Shown here piece by piece: positions 1 through 7,647 of a DNA stretch of 23,160 nt; the stretch's first letter is position 1; each line of letters opens with the position of its first letter. The position numbers were made by a program, and so were the translations under genes. The DNA lies in assembly GCA_020847555.1 (NCBI GenBank), contig JADLBT010000149.1, positions 1-23,160 on the forward strand, written 5' to 3'. The DNA comes from Gemmataceae bacterium. Lineage in GTDB: Bacteria > Planctomycetota > Planctomycetia > Gemmatales > Gemmataceae. A model generated the notes under the pieces. It worked only from the letters and a program-made list of their open reading frames with translations, ran no database searches and was not told where the DNA came from.

Positions 1-1857
1 CTGCTCGCGCGGCCGCAGGAGGCAATCGTGGCTCTGCGGAAGGCGCTGGCCTGTCCGCGGGCGAAGGACCGCGCCGAGTTCGTCTTCCAGCTGTCGCACG
101 ACCTGGGCGTGCTGTGCGAGAGCACGCACGCGCCAGCAGAGGCGATCGCCGCGTTCACCCACGCCGCCGAGGCCCTCGCCCACCCGGACCACCTGGGTGA
201 CCTCCCCCCCCCGACCCGCGCCGAGTTTGCCCGGCGCGCGGCCGAGACGTTCGAGCGCGCCGGGCGGCTGTGCTTGCAACGGGAGCGCCACGCCGACGCG
301 GTGAGCGCGTTCCGCAAGGCGCAGCAAGCGTACCCCGAGGGGGCGGGCCGACTCAGCTATAACCTCGCCCAGGTTTGCAGCCAGCTCGGTAGACACGAGG
401 AGGCTCTCACCCACCTCGACACGTACCTGAAGTTACAGCCACAGGGGACCGAGGCGTATGAATTGAAGATCGACCAACTCGGCAAGATCGGGCGGGCCGG
501 CGACGTGCTCCCGTGGCTGGAGAAGGCGGCCGACGGGGATCGGCACAACGTCCGGCTGAAATTGCTGCTGGCACGGGAATACGGCAAGGCGCGGCAGGCG
601 GAGAAAGCAGAGCAGGTTTACGTCGAGCTGGCCGAGAAATCGCCGGTGGCGGAGGTTTACCAGGGGCTCTTCCGGCTCTACCGCGCAGAGCCGGCCCTCG
701 GCGTCGGGAAGGTGCTCCAGCTGCTCGACGCGACCTTCAAGACCGCCGACGACGTGAAGGATCCAGGGCAGGCGGAGGCCGCGACGCGCGGCCGGGCCTT
801 GCTGGCGGCGTTGCGAGAGGATCCGCAGCTGGGGCAGGATCTTCTCAAGGGCGCCCCGGCTGTCGTGGCCAAGGTCACACGGCACGAGACGCTCCAGGTG
901 CTCGCCGTCCTGGCCGAGAAACACAACCTGGCCGAGCAGGCGGAGCGCTACTACCGATTGGCGATCGCTCGCGCCGGTGAGGGCGCCCGGCCGCTGCTGT
1001 ACGCCGGCCTGCTGCGCGTGCTGTGGAAGGAGCGCAAGTACGCGGACATCGTTCCGGTCTGCCGGGAAGGGCTGCGCACCGCGAAGGACGCGGATTGTGT
1101 CGTCTACCACACCGAGCTTGCCCGCGCCCTCGCCCGGCTGGAGCAGTACGACGAGGCGCTGCGCGAGGCCGACAGCGCGGTCAGCGTTGCCAGCGCGGCC
1201 GACCGCTTTTCCGTGCGGCACCTGCGCGTGCGCGTCCTCACTCAGGCCGGCAAGTACGACCGCGCCGAGGCCGAGTGTCTGGCGCTGCTCAAGGAGCACA
1301 CCCTGCCCGGCGAGGTGCTGGAGGTGCGCTACCTGCTGTCGAGCGTCTGCATGAGTGCGGAGCGCACCGACCGGGCGGAGGAGCAGTTGCAGCTGTGCCT
1401 CAAGCTCGACCCGGACAACCCGACGGTGAACAACGACCTCGGCTACATCTGGGCCGACGGGAACAAGAACCTGGACCAGGCCGAGACGTTGATCCGCAGG
1501 GCTCTGGAGCTGGACCGGCGCCGTCGCAAGGGTACGGCAAGTTTGGACCCGCCGGACGCGGAAGACAACGCATCGTATGTTGACAGCCTGGGGTGGGTTC
1601 TGTACCGCAGGGGCGATCTCGCCGGGGCACGGCGCGAGCTGGAACGCGCCGCCCGGCTGCCCGACGGCGACGACCCGGTGATCTGGGACCATCTCGGGGA
1701 CGTCTACCGCCGGCTGGGCCTCGTGGCGGAGGCGCGGCGGGCCTGGCAGCGCGCCGCCCACTACTACGAGCAGGGCAGGCGCGGTAGAATGGAACGCCGG
1801 CACAACGAACTGCGGCAGAAACTGCAGCTCCTGCAGTCAGAAACACAACCTCGTTAG
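1..1857 (+). CDS. TPR-repeat protein, 5' end cut by the window edge
   Basis: The frame is open from base 1 and ends at TAG 1855-1857, giving 618 codons in the window. The product is almost entirely amphipathic helix pairs of the tetratricopeptide type. The clearest repeats are near the C-terminus, around NDLGYIWAD (about 1429-1455), YVDSLGWVLYRRGDLAGA (about 1576-1630) and WDHLGDVYRRLGLVAEA (about 1684-1735). TPR arrays are protein-binding scaffolds; no catalytic domain is visible, so the partner and role are unknown. A GTG at 28 follows AGGAGG at 17-22 and could be read as a start. The residues before it (QEAIVALRKAL) are already the second helix of a TPR, so I favour a gene that starts upstream of the window. 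The gene is followed by an 84-bp gap and the yebC-family gene in the same direction. Confidence 0.85.
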   Translation: MLARPQEAIVALRKALACPRAKDRAEFVFQLSHDLGVLCESTHAPAEAIAAFTHAAEALAHPDHLGDLPPPTRAEFARRAAETFERAGRLCLQRERHADAVSAFRKAQQAYPEGAGRLSYNLAQVCSQLGRHEEALTHLDTYLKLQPQGTEAYELKIDQLGKIGRAGDVLPWLEKAADGDRHNVRLKLLLAREYGKARQAEKAEQVYVELAEKSPVAEVYQGLFRLYRAEPALGVGKVLQLLDATFKTADDVKDPGQAEAATRGRALLAALREDPQLGQDLLKGAPAVVAKVTRHETLQVLAVLAEKHNLAEQAERYYRLAIARAGEGARPLLYAGLLRVLWKERKYADIVPVCREGLRTAKDADCVVYHTELARALARLEQYDEALREADSAVSVASAADRFSVRHLRVRVLTQAGKYDRAEAECLALLKEHTLPGEVLEVRYLLSSVCMSAERTDRAEEQLQLCLKLDPDNPTVNNDLGYIWADGNKNLDQAETLIRRALELDRRRRKGTASLDPPDAEDNASYVDSLGWVLYRRGDLAGARRELERAARLPDGDDPVIWDHLGDVYRRLGLVAEARRAWQRAAHYYEQGRRGRMERRHNELRQKLQLLQSETQPR

Positions 1858-1864
1858 GGCGGCT

Positions 1865-1929
1865 GGCGCTCCGCCGTCGGCTCTCGTCCCCGCGGGACGG
1901 CTGCCGCGAAGCGCCGGCCGCGGAGCGCC
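1865..1929. repeat. Nested inverted repeat before the yebC-family gene
   Basis: The arms GGCGCTCCGC (1865-1874) and GCGGAGCGCC (1920-1929) are perfect 10-bp complements. Between them is a smaller hairpin, CGTCCC-CGC-GGGACG (about 1885-1899). The outer right arm ends just before the AAGGAGG ribosome site (1931-1937) of the next gene. It could be a terminator without a T-tract for the TPR gene, or a leader structure; the sequence does not decide. Confidence 0.55.
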
Positions 1930-1941
1930 GAAGGAGGAGCC

Positions 1942-2694
1942 ATGTCAGGCCATTCACACTGGGCCACCATCAAACACAAGAAGGGGGCCATCGACGCCAG
2001 GCGCGGCAAGCTGTTCAGCAAGCTGAGTCGGGCCATCATCATCGCGGCCAAGAACGGTGGGGGCGACCCCGAAATGAACCTGAAGCTGCGCTACGCCATC
2101 GACAAGGCGCGCCAGGTCAGCATGCCCAAGGACAACATCGAGCGCGCCATCAAGCGCGGCACCGGCGAGACCGAGGGTATCACCTTCGACGAGATCGTCT
2201 ACGAGGGGCTGGCGCCCGGCGGGGTGGCGATCCTGGTGGACGTCCTCACGGACAACCGCAACCGGACCAACGGCGAGGTGCGCAAGGTCTTCGAGCGCGG
2301 CGGCGGCAAGATGGGCAGCGCGGGGTCGGTCGCGTACCTGTTCGAGCGCAAGGGCGTGTTCGCCGTGGACGCCAGGGGGGCCGACGAGGACAAACTGATG
2401 GAGATTGCCCTCGAGGCCGGCGCCGAGGACATGAAGCGGGTCGGCGATACCTTCGAGATCACCTGCGACCCGGCAGCGTTCGCCCAGGTCCAGGAGTCGC
2501 TGACGAAGGCCGGGGTAGCCCTCAAGTCGGCGGAACTCACCCGCCTCGGCAAGGTGCCGGTGGACACGAGCGTCGAGGACGGCAAGAAGGTGCTGCGCCT
2601 GATGGAGGCGCTCGACGACCACGACGACGTGCAAACCGTCTATTCCAACCTGAACCTGTCCGACGAGCTGATGGCCGCGATGGAGCACGAGTGA
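1942..2694 (+). CDS. YebC/PmpR-family DNA-binding/translation-associated protein
   Basis: A 250-residue protein of the usual length for the YebC/TACO1 family. It opens with the family signature MSGHSHWATIKHKKG and then DARRGKLFSKLSR. Other typical segments are NPEMN-like GGDPEMNLKLRYAIDKA, MPKDNIERAIKRGTG, YEGLAPGGVAILVD, NRNRTNGEVRKVF and GKMGSAGSVAYLFERKG. Members are described as transcriptional regulators (PmpR) or as factors that relieve ribosome stalling; the sequence cannot say which applies here. The ATG at 1942 has a strong AAGGAGG at 1931-1937. In many bacteria the gene sits beside ruvC; that neighbour is absent here. An inverted repeat with a following T-rich run at 2751-2782 probably ends the transcript. 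Confidence 0.96.
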   Translation: MSGHSHWATIKHKKGAIDARRGKLFSKLSRAIIIAAKNGGGDPEMNLKLRYAIDKARQVSMPKDNIERAIKRGTGETEGITFDEIVYEGLAPGGVAILVDVLTDNRNRTNGEVRKVFERGGGKMGSAGSVAYLFERKGVFAVDARGADEDKLMEIALEAGAEDMKRVGDTFEITCDPAAFAQVQESLTKAGVALKSAELTRLGKVPVDTSVEDGKKVLRLMEALDDHDDVQTVYSNLNLSDELMAAMEHE

Positions 2695-2711
2695 GGTGCA
2701 GATCTCCAGGT

Positions 2712-2730
2712 CCACGGGCGGCGGCCCGTA
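2712..2730. repeat. Short imperfect palindrome, CCACGGGC type
   Basis: ACGGGC (2714-2719) and GCCCGT (2724-2729) form a 6-bp stem. The 18 bases from 2712 match the argG-leader palindrome from 6066 at 15 positions, so this looks like a degraded member of the same repeat family. It lies 38 bp before a stronger hairpin. Confidence 0.4.
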
Positions 2731-2750
2731 GGCGAAGTGCTGGAAGCCTG

Positions 2751-2782
2751 GCCCACGGGCCACCGCCCGTGGGCTTTCTCTC
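2751..2782 (+). terminator. Probable terminator of the yebC-family gene
   Basis: GCCCACGGGC (2751-2760) and GCCCGTGGGC (2765-2774) form a perfect 10-bp stem with a 4-base loop, followed by TTTCTCTC. The hairpin is 56 bp past the yebC-family stop and just before the stop of the convergent gene, so it could serve both strands. Its core recurs at 14018-14063 and inside glnE at 20303-20324. Confidence 0.6.
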
Positions 2783-2788
2783 TGGCAG

Positions 2789-3952
2789 TCACTTCCCCCG
2801 CGCGGCCAGCAGCCCAGCCAGGTAATGCACCGGGTTGTCCAGCTCGCGCGCCACCTCCGCCAGCGTGCGGTAGTCCTTCGTCTGCTGGCACAGCTCCACG
2901 ATTCCCGGACACGTCAGGCGGCGATCGTCCACGGTGGTGAGGTAGCGCCGGGCCACCGCGAGCGCCGCGTCCGGCTTGCCGGCACGCAGCAAGAGATTCA
3001 CGTACACCTCGGCCGGGTAGGTGCCGACCTGCTCGGGGTCGGCGTTCTCGACCTTCGCCCGGAAGTGGGCGAGTCCTTCCGCGACGTCGTCCCCCGCCAG
3101 GACCGCCAGGAACACTCCGTAATCCCGGTACTGGTCCTCGAACGGCGACTCGGACGCATACTGGAACCGCGCCGACAGCCGCTGACCATACACACACAGC
3201 TCGCGCGCCAGCTCCAGCTCCGGCCCCGGGTCGAGGTTGACCGCCATCTGCACCACCGAGCTGAGGTGCGACACGTCGATGTGGTAGTAATCATCCTCGA
3301 AAAGCCAGTCGCTGCCGACGACGAGTTCGCGCACCGTTTGGGCCGACGGCTTCGCGCCCTCGCGCCGCTCGATCTCGGCGGCGAGCCGGTCGTACAGCTC
3401 CTGGTAAAGGGCGCGGACGAGGCGTTTGACACAGTACGCGCGTACCTCCGGGCCGTGCGCGAACTCCGGCCCGGCCCCCCCCAGTATGGTGATCGCGCTG
3501 CAGATCCCGAGACGGTCGAGGATCAGATCGAACCCCTTGCGTGGGGCGACGCCCTGATGGTAGGCGATGTCGATCAGCTGATGGCACTCCTCCGAGTCGC
3601 CGCCCTCGGCCTGCTCCAGCGCCGTCTTGACCGGCCCACTCTCGCCGATCATGCGGTAAAAGATCCAGGCGTGCGGGATGTTGCCTTCCTTCAGGTACAG
3701 ATCGCCGACGAGGCGTCCGGCCGCGCGGATCGCCTGCTCATACGGCTCGGTCAGGTTCTCCGGCAAGTCGGACGACGGTCCGGTCGGGACGGGCGAGGCG
3801 CCCAGCTCGAACCGCTTCCTCATCAGGAGAGCATAAAAGAGACTCGAATAATCCTTGTTGTCGCGCAGGATGCGGCACAGCCGGTCGATGGCCTGAGTCG
3901 GGCCTTCCGTCTCAACGGAGCGCCGCAGTTCGTCGTAGATCGCCTGGTCCAT
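2789..3952 (-). CDS. Conserved-looking helical protein of unknown function
   Basis: A 387-residue, soluble, acidic and strongly helical protein with no signal peptide or membrane segment. I do not recognise a named domain. The N-terminus (MDQAIYDELRRSVETEG) and the pattern of helix pairs, especially the last 120 residues (for example AEVYVNLLLRAGKPDAALAV), recall TPR-like scaffolds. The ATG at 3952 is preceded only by a weak purine run (GAGAGA). The stop of the HTH-EIIA gene lies 19 bp upstream, so the two are very likely co-transcribed and may work together. Codon use matches the neighbouring genes, which supports a real gene. Confidence 0.8.
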   Translation of the reverse strand: MDQAIYDELRRSVETEGPTQAIDRLCRILRDNKDYSSLFYALLMRKRFELGASPVPTGPSSDLPENLTEPYEQAIRAAGRLVGDLYLKEGNIPHAWIFYRMIGESGPVKTALEQAEGGDSEECHQLIDIAYHQGVAPRKGFDLILDRLGICSAITILGGAGPEFAHGPEVRAYCVKRLVRALYQELYDRLAAEIERREGAKPSAQTVRELVVGSDWLFEDDYYHIDVSHLSSVVQMAVNLDPGPELELARELCVYGQRLSARFQYASESPFEDQYRDYGVFLAVLAGDDVAEGLAHFRAKVENADPEQVGTYPAEVYVNLLLRAGKPDAALAVARRYLTTVDDRRLTCPGIVELCQQTKDYRTLAEVARELDNPVHYLAGLLAARGK

Positions 3953-3971
3953 GATGTCTCTCGGTCTTGCA

Positions 3972-4676
3972 TCAGTCGCCGATCAGCTCGCGCTCGGCGT
4001 TCTCGATGACCTGCAGCGTGTCACCGGGCGTATTGGCGGCTCGCAACTCCTCGACGAATTCCGGCCGCAGCATCAGCCGTGACAGCCGGGCGAGTACCCG
4101 CAACTGGGTGCGGTCGTCCTGACAGCAGACGAGGAAGAAGATGTCGGTCAGCCCGCTGCGGTCGGCCCCGAACGGAATCGGATTGATGGTCCGGCCGTAG
4201 GCGACGACGTGCTCGCCGAGGATGTTCGGCAGCGCCCGCCGCGGGTGTGGGATGGCGACGCCGGACGGCAGTGCCGTGGTGCCCATCTCCTCGCGCTGAC
4301 GGACCGCCTCGAGCAGTGCGTCGGGGTCGTAGACGTGCCAGGACTGCTCGGCCAGGCGAACCACCTCGCGCAGGATCGAGGCCCGCGAGTTGGCGCGCAC
4401 CGGCACCCCCATCGTGGCCTCGGACAGCAGCGCCGAGATCAGCGGCTGCGCGTCGGGCGTCCGCTCGGGGCCGTGCTCCAGCGCCGTCAGCTCCTGCTCG
4501 GTGTAGGCATGCATCTGCGTCTCGATCCAGTGGTTGATCTCCGCCGGATGGAAACGCCACTCGCCGGATACCTTGTGCCCCGGGAGGTGACCGCGGCTGG
4601 CCAGCCTGCTTACCTCGCGCGCATCGCGCCGCAAGTAGGTGGCCAGCTGTTGAAGGTCCATCATATCGTTCCCCAT
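3972..4676 (-). CDS. HTH-EIIA fusion: excisionase-type DNA-binding domain plus PTS EIIA (Ntr/fructose type)
   Basis: A 234-residue two-domain protein. Residues about 6-51 (DLQQLATYLRRDAREVSRL to EWRFHPAEINHWI) are a MerR/excisionase-type winged helix, which binds DNA. Residues about 85-230 are a PTS EIIA type 2 domain with the phosphorylatable histidine in GVAIPHP (H144). In known EIIA-Ntr proteins this histidine takes phosphate from a PTS relay and the domain signals nitrogen or carbon state rather than transporting sugar. Here, phosphorylation could control DNA binding, which is an inference. No EI, HPr or sugar permease gene is in the window. The ATG at 4676 has AAGGAGG (complement of 4686-4692) at good spacing. 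ATG codons four and five residues further in are possible but less well placed. Confidence 0.88.
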   Translation of the reverse strand: MGNDMMDLQQLATYLRRDAREVSRLASRGHLPGHKVSGEWRFHPAEINHWIETQMHAYTEQELTALEHGPERTPDAQPLISALLSEATMGVPVRANSRASILREVVRLAEQSWHVYDPDALLEAVRQREEMGTTALPSGVAIPHPRRALPNILGEHVVAYGRTINPIPFGADRSGLTDIFFLVCCQDDRTQLRVLARLSRLMLRPEFVEELRAANTPGDTLQVIENAERELIGD

Positions 4677-4710
4677 GACCGTGCCCCTCCTTCTGTTCGG
4701 GGTGTCATCC

Positions 4711-4771
4711 CCCCGCGAAACCCCCTCCCCCCTCTCCCCTGGTGGGAGAAGGGGACAGGGGGGTGCGGGGG
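4711..4771. repeat. C-rich/G-rich imperfect hairpin between argG and the HTH-EIIA gene
   Basis: A 20-base run of C and T (4721-4740) is followed by a run of G with a few A and T (4741-4771). Together they fold into a long imperfect hairpin with a GGGAG/CTCCC core. Similar C/T-then-G/A elements are commonly scattered in intergenic DNA of many bacterial genomes. It lies in the 107-bp gap between two minus-strand genes and could weaken read-through from argG. Confidence 0.6.
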
Positions 4772-4783
4772 CTTGACTACGTC

Positions 4784-6040
<1,257 letters not shown>

Positions 6041-6063
6041 GTGAGCCGCTTCCTTGTCAGTAA

Positions 6064-6087
6064 GTCCACGGGCGACGACCCGCGGAC
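6064..6087 (-). promoter_or_regulatory. Second hairpin in the argG leader
   Basis: On the minus-strand RNA, GUCCGCGGG and CCCGUGGAC pair over nine positions with one G-U wobble and a 6-base loop. On the plus strand the same position is an A-C mismatch, so the fold is better in the argG mRNA. It sits between the terminator-like hairpin and the argG ribosome site, and resembles the palindrome at 2712-2730. Confidence 0.5.
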
Positions 6088-6090
6088 TCG

Positions 6091-6129
6091 AAAAACAAAA
6101 AGGCAGGAGGGTTGGCGTATCCTCCTGCC
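6091..6129 (-). terminator. argG: Intrinsic terminator in the argG leader (candidate attenuator)
   Basis: Read on the minus strand, GGCAGGAGG (complement of 6121-6129), a 10-base loop and CCTCCTGCC (complement of 6102-6110) form a perfect 9-bp stem followed directly by TTTTTGTTTTT (complement of 6091-6101). This is the classic rho-independent layout. It ends about 50 bases before the argG start. The gene on the other side (6172-6603) is on the plus strand, so no upstream minus-strand gene needs this terminator. The plausible use is premature termination of argG or blocking of antisense transcription. Confidence 0.7.
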
Positions 6130-6140
6130 GCTATGAAGGT

Positions 6141-6172
6141 AGTATCATCGAAAGGACCGGGTCGCTTGTCAA
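6141..6172 (-). promoter_or_regulatory. argG: Possible argG promoter
   Basis: On the minus strand there is a perfect TTGACA (complement of 6167-6172) and, 20 bases on, GATACT (complement of 6141-6146), which matches four of six positions of the -10 consensus. The 20-base spacer is longer than the usual 17, so the call is weak. Transcription would start near 6135, immediately before the terminator-like hairpin. The -35 box overlaps the likely start codon of the divergent JAMM gene. Confidence 0.35.
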
Positions 6173-6603
6173 TGGCATTTCGTCTTCTGCTTCCTGCCCA
6201 GCTTCTCCACGCGATGTACGCGCAAGCAAAGGCAGAATTACCCAACGAGTGCTGCGGTCTGCTGGCCGGCCGGCTGGCGGAGGACGGGGCTGTCGGGCGG
6301 GTGGAGAAACGCTACCGCCTGCACAACGCGCTCGCCAGTCCCAGCGAGTACGAATCCGAGCCGCGCGACATGTTCGCCGCCGTGCGCGACATGCGACGGC
6401 TGGGCCTGGAAGTGCTGGCGGTCTATCACTCGCACCCCACCGCCGAGGCGATCCCAAGCCACAAGGACCGCGAACGTAACTACAGCGAGGACGTGATTAA
6501 CCTGATCATCTCGCTGGCCGGCCGGGAGCCGACCGCCCGGGCGTGGTGGTTAACGGCGCAGGATGCGCGCGAAGCGGAGTGGGAGGTGATCGCGGGGGGG
6601 TAG
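6172..6603 (+). CDS. JAMM/Mov34 (M67-like) metallopeptidase
   Basis: A 143-residue single-domain zinc peptidase. The JAMM motif is complete: E26 in NECCGLL, then H86 and H88 in YHSHP, and S96/D99 in PSHKD, with the expected seven residues between HSHP's second histidine and the serine. Bacterial stand-alone members cleave after Gly-Gly in ubiquitin-like or sulfur-carrier proteins such as ThiS/MoaD relatives, or hydrolyse related isopeptides; the substrate is unknown here and no carrier protein is nearby. I chose ATG 6172 because homologous domains begin with a strand such as FRLLLPAQ. ATG 6133 and TTG 6112 are in frame upstream, and none of the three has a convincing ribosome site. The gene is divergent from argG, 131 bp away. 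Confidence 0.85.
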   Translation: MAFRLLLPAQLLHAMYAQAKAELPNECCGLLAGRLAEDGAVGRVEKRYRLHNALASPSEYESEPRDMFAAVRDMRRLGLEVLAVYHSHPTAEAIPSHKDRERNYSEDVINLIISLAGREPTARAWWLTAQDAREAEWEVIAGG

Positions 6604-6761
6604 TGCGGAGCCGGCTCCCACGGCAACTTCCTGGCGGGCGGTGGCTCCGCGACGGTCCGCATCCTCAGGGGGGTGAGGCTCCCTTGCTCTTTTTGGGCGG
6701 CATGGGTACTACTCGCGCCCGAGCGGTGGACAGTTCGGGTGGTCCCACGGAGGGGCTGGCG
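6604..6761 (+). other. Intergenic region with weak hairpins and a ribosome site
   Basis: GCGGAGCC (6605-6612) and GGCTCCGC (6643-6650) are complementary 8-mers. CCTCA-N6-TGAGG around 6664-6679 is followed a little later by TTTTT, a weak terminator candidate for the JAMM gene. GGAGGGG near 6749-6755 is the ribosome site of the next gene. Confidence 0.35.
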
Positions 6762-7640
6762 ATGACGCGCGCGATCCTGGTGGTGGTGGCCGTGTTCCTG
6801 CCCGGCACGGCAGCGTGGGGGCAGGAAACCTACACGATCCGGCTCAAGGGTGTGGGCGAGGGCGAGACGACCGCCTACGAGGACACCCACATCACGGAAA
6901 TGAAGACGCGCCAGCTCGACGCCCGCGGCGCCGTGGCTGGCCAGCGTCGCGATCACAGCTCGCGCTGCGTCGTTTACCGGGAAACCCTGCTCGAGATCGA
7001 CCCGGCGGCCAAGCAGGTCAAGCGCCTGCGGCGGCAGTGCGACAAGGCGACGCAGGAGATCAACGGCAAGGGCGAGGTGCTGCCGATCCAGGGGAAAGCC
7101 TACCGGGTCGAGCGCGGGCCGGACGGGTATCGGGTGCAGTTCGAGGGCACGCCGCCCTCACCCGATTTCGTGCGCCAGCTGGAAGAAAGCTTCCGCGATC
7201 GGCAGGACGTCAACCCGCTCCACGCAATGCTGCCGGACAGGCCGGTGCAGGCCGGTGAGGTCTGGTCGTTCGACCCGCGTCCGGTTTTGCAGGCGTGGCC
7301 GAGGCCGTCGGCGGTGCGCGTCGGCGTGGACCGGGCGACCGGGAAGGGGAAGCTGGTGCGGGTCTACAGGCAGGGTGAGCGCCTGTTTGGGGTGCTGGAA
7401 TTCCGGGTCGAGGCGCCGGTGCTCGGTGTCGAGTTCGGCAGCCGCAAGGCGGAGCAACTCCCGGGGGCGCGCGTCCGGCTCACGATCGACGTGGACGCCT
7501 GTATCGACGGCAGCGTGAGCACCTTCGGCCTGCGCCTGGTGGACGAGCTGCGGGTGCAAATGGAGCTGCCCGGCGCGTCGGGCCAGCGAATCGAGGGAAC
7601 CATCACCGAGCAACATCTGCGGACCGAGACGCGGAAGTAG
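6762..7640 (+). CDS. Secreted protein of unknown function
   Basis: A 292-residue protein that starts with a typical signal peptide: MTR, a hydrophobic stretch (AILVVVAVFLPGTAA) and a likely cleavage near AWG-QE. The mature part is beta-rich and charged, with no membrane segment, Cys motif or enzymatic signature I recognise. Its closing half has a repeated ELR/VEL-type strand pattern, consistent with a periplasmic beta protein. The ATG at 6762 is chosen because it begins the signal peptide and has GGAGGGG just upstream; the frame is open further upstream but those residues look non-coding. It converges with the CxxCH gene, and only seven bases separate the two stop codons. Confidence 0.75.
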   Translation: MTRAILVVVAVFLPGTAAWGQETYTIRLKGVGEGETTAYEDTHITEMKTRQLDARGAVAGQRRDHSSRCVVYRETLLEIDPAAKQVKRLRRQCDKATQEINGKGEVLPIQGKAYRVERGPDGYRVQFEGTPPSPDFVRQLEESFRDRQDVNPLHAMLPDRPVQAGEVWSFDPRPVLQAWPRPSAVRVGVDRATGKGKLVRVYRQGERLFGVLEFRVEAPVLGVEFGSRKAEQLPGARVRLTIDVDACIDGSVSTFGLRLVDELRVQMELPGASGQRIEGTITEQHLRTETRK

Positions 7641-7647
7641 CGGCGGG

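Noticed and set aside
28..30. GTG with a good AGGAGG as the true start of the TPR gene
   Set aside because: The residues encoded before it already form part of a TPR helix and the frame is open to the window edge, so a start upstream is more likely. It cannot be excluded.
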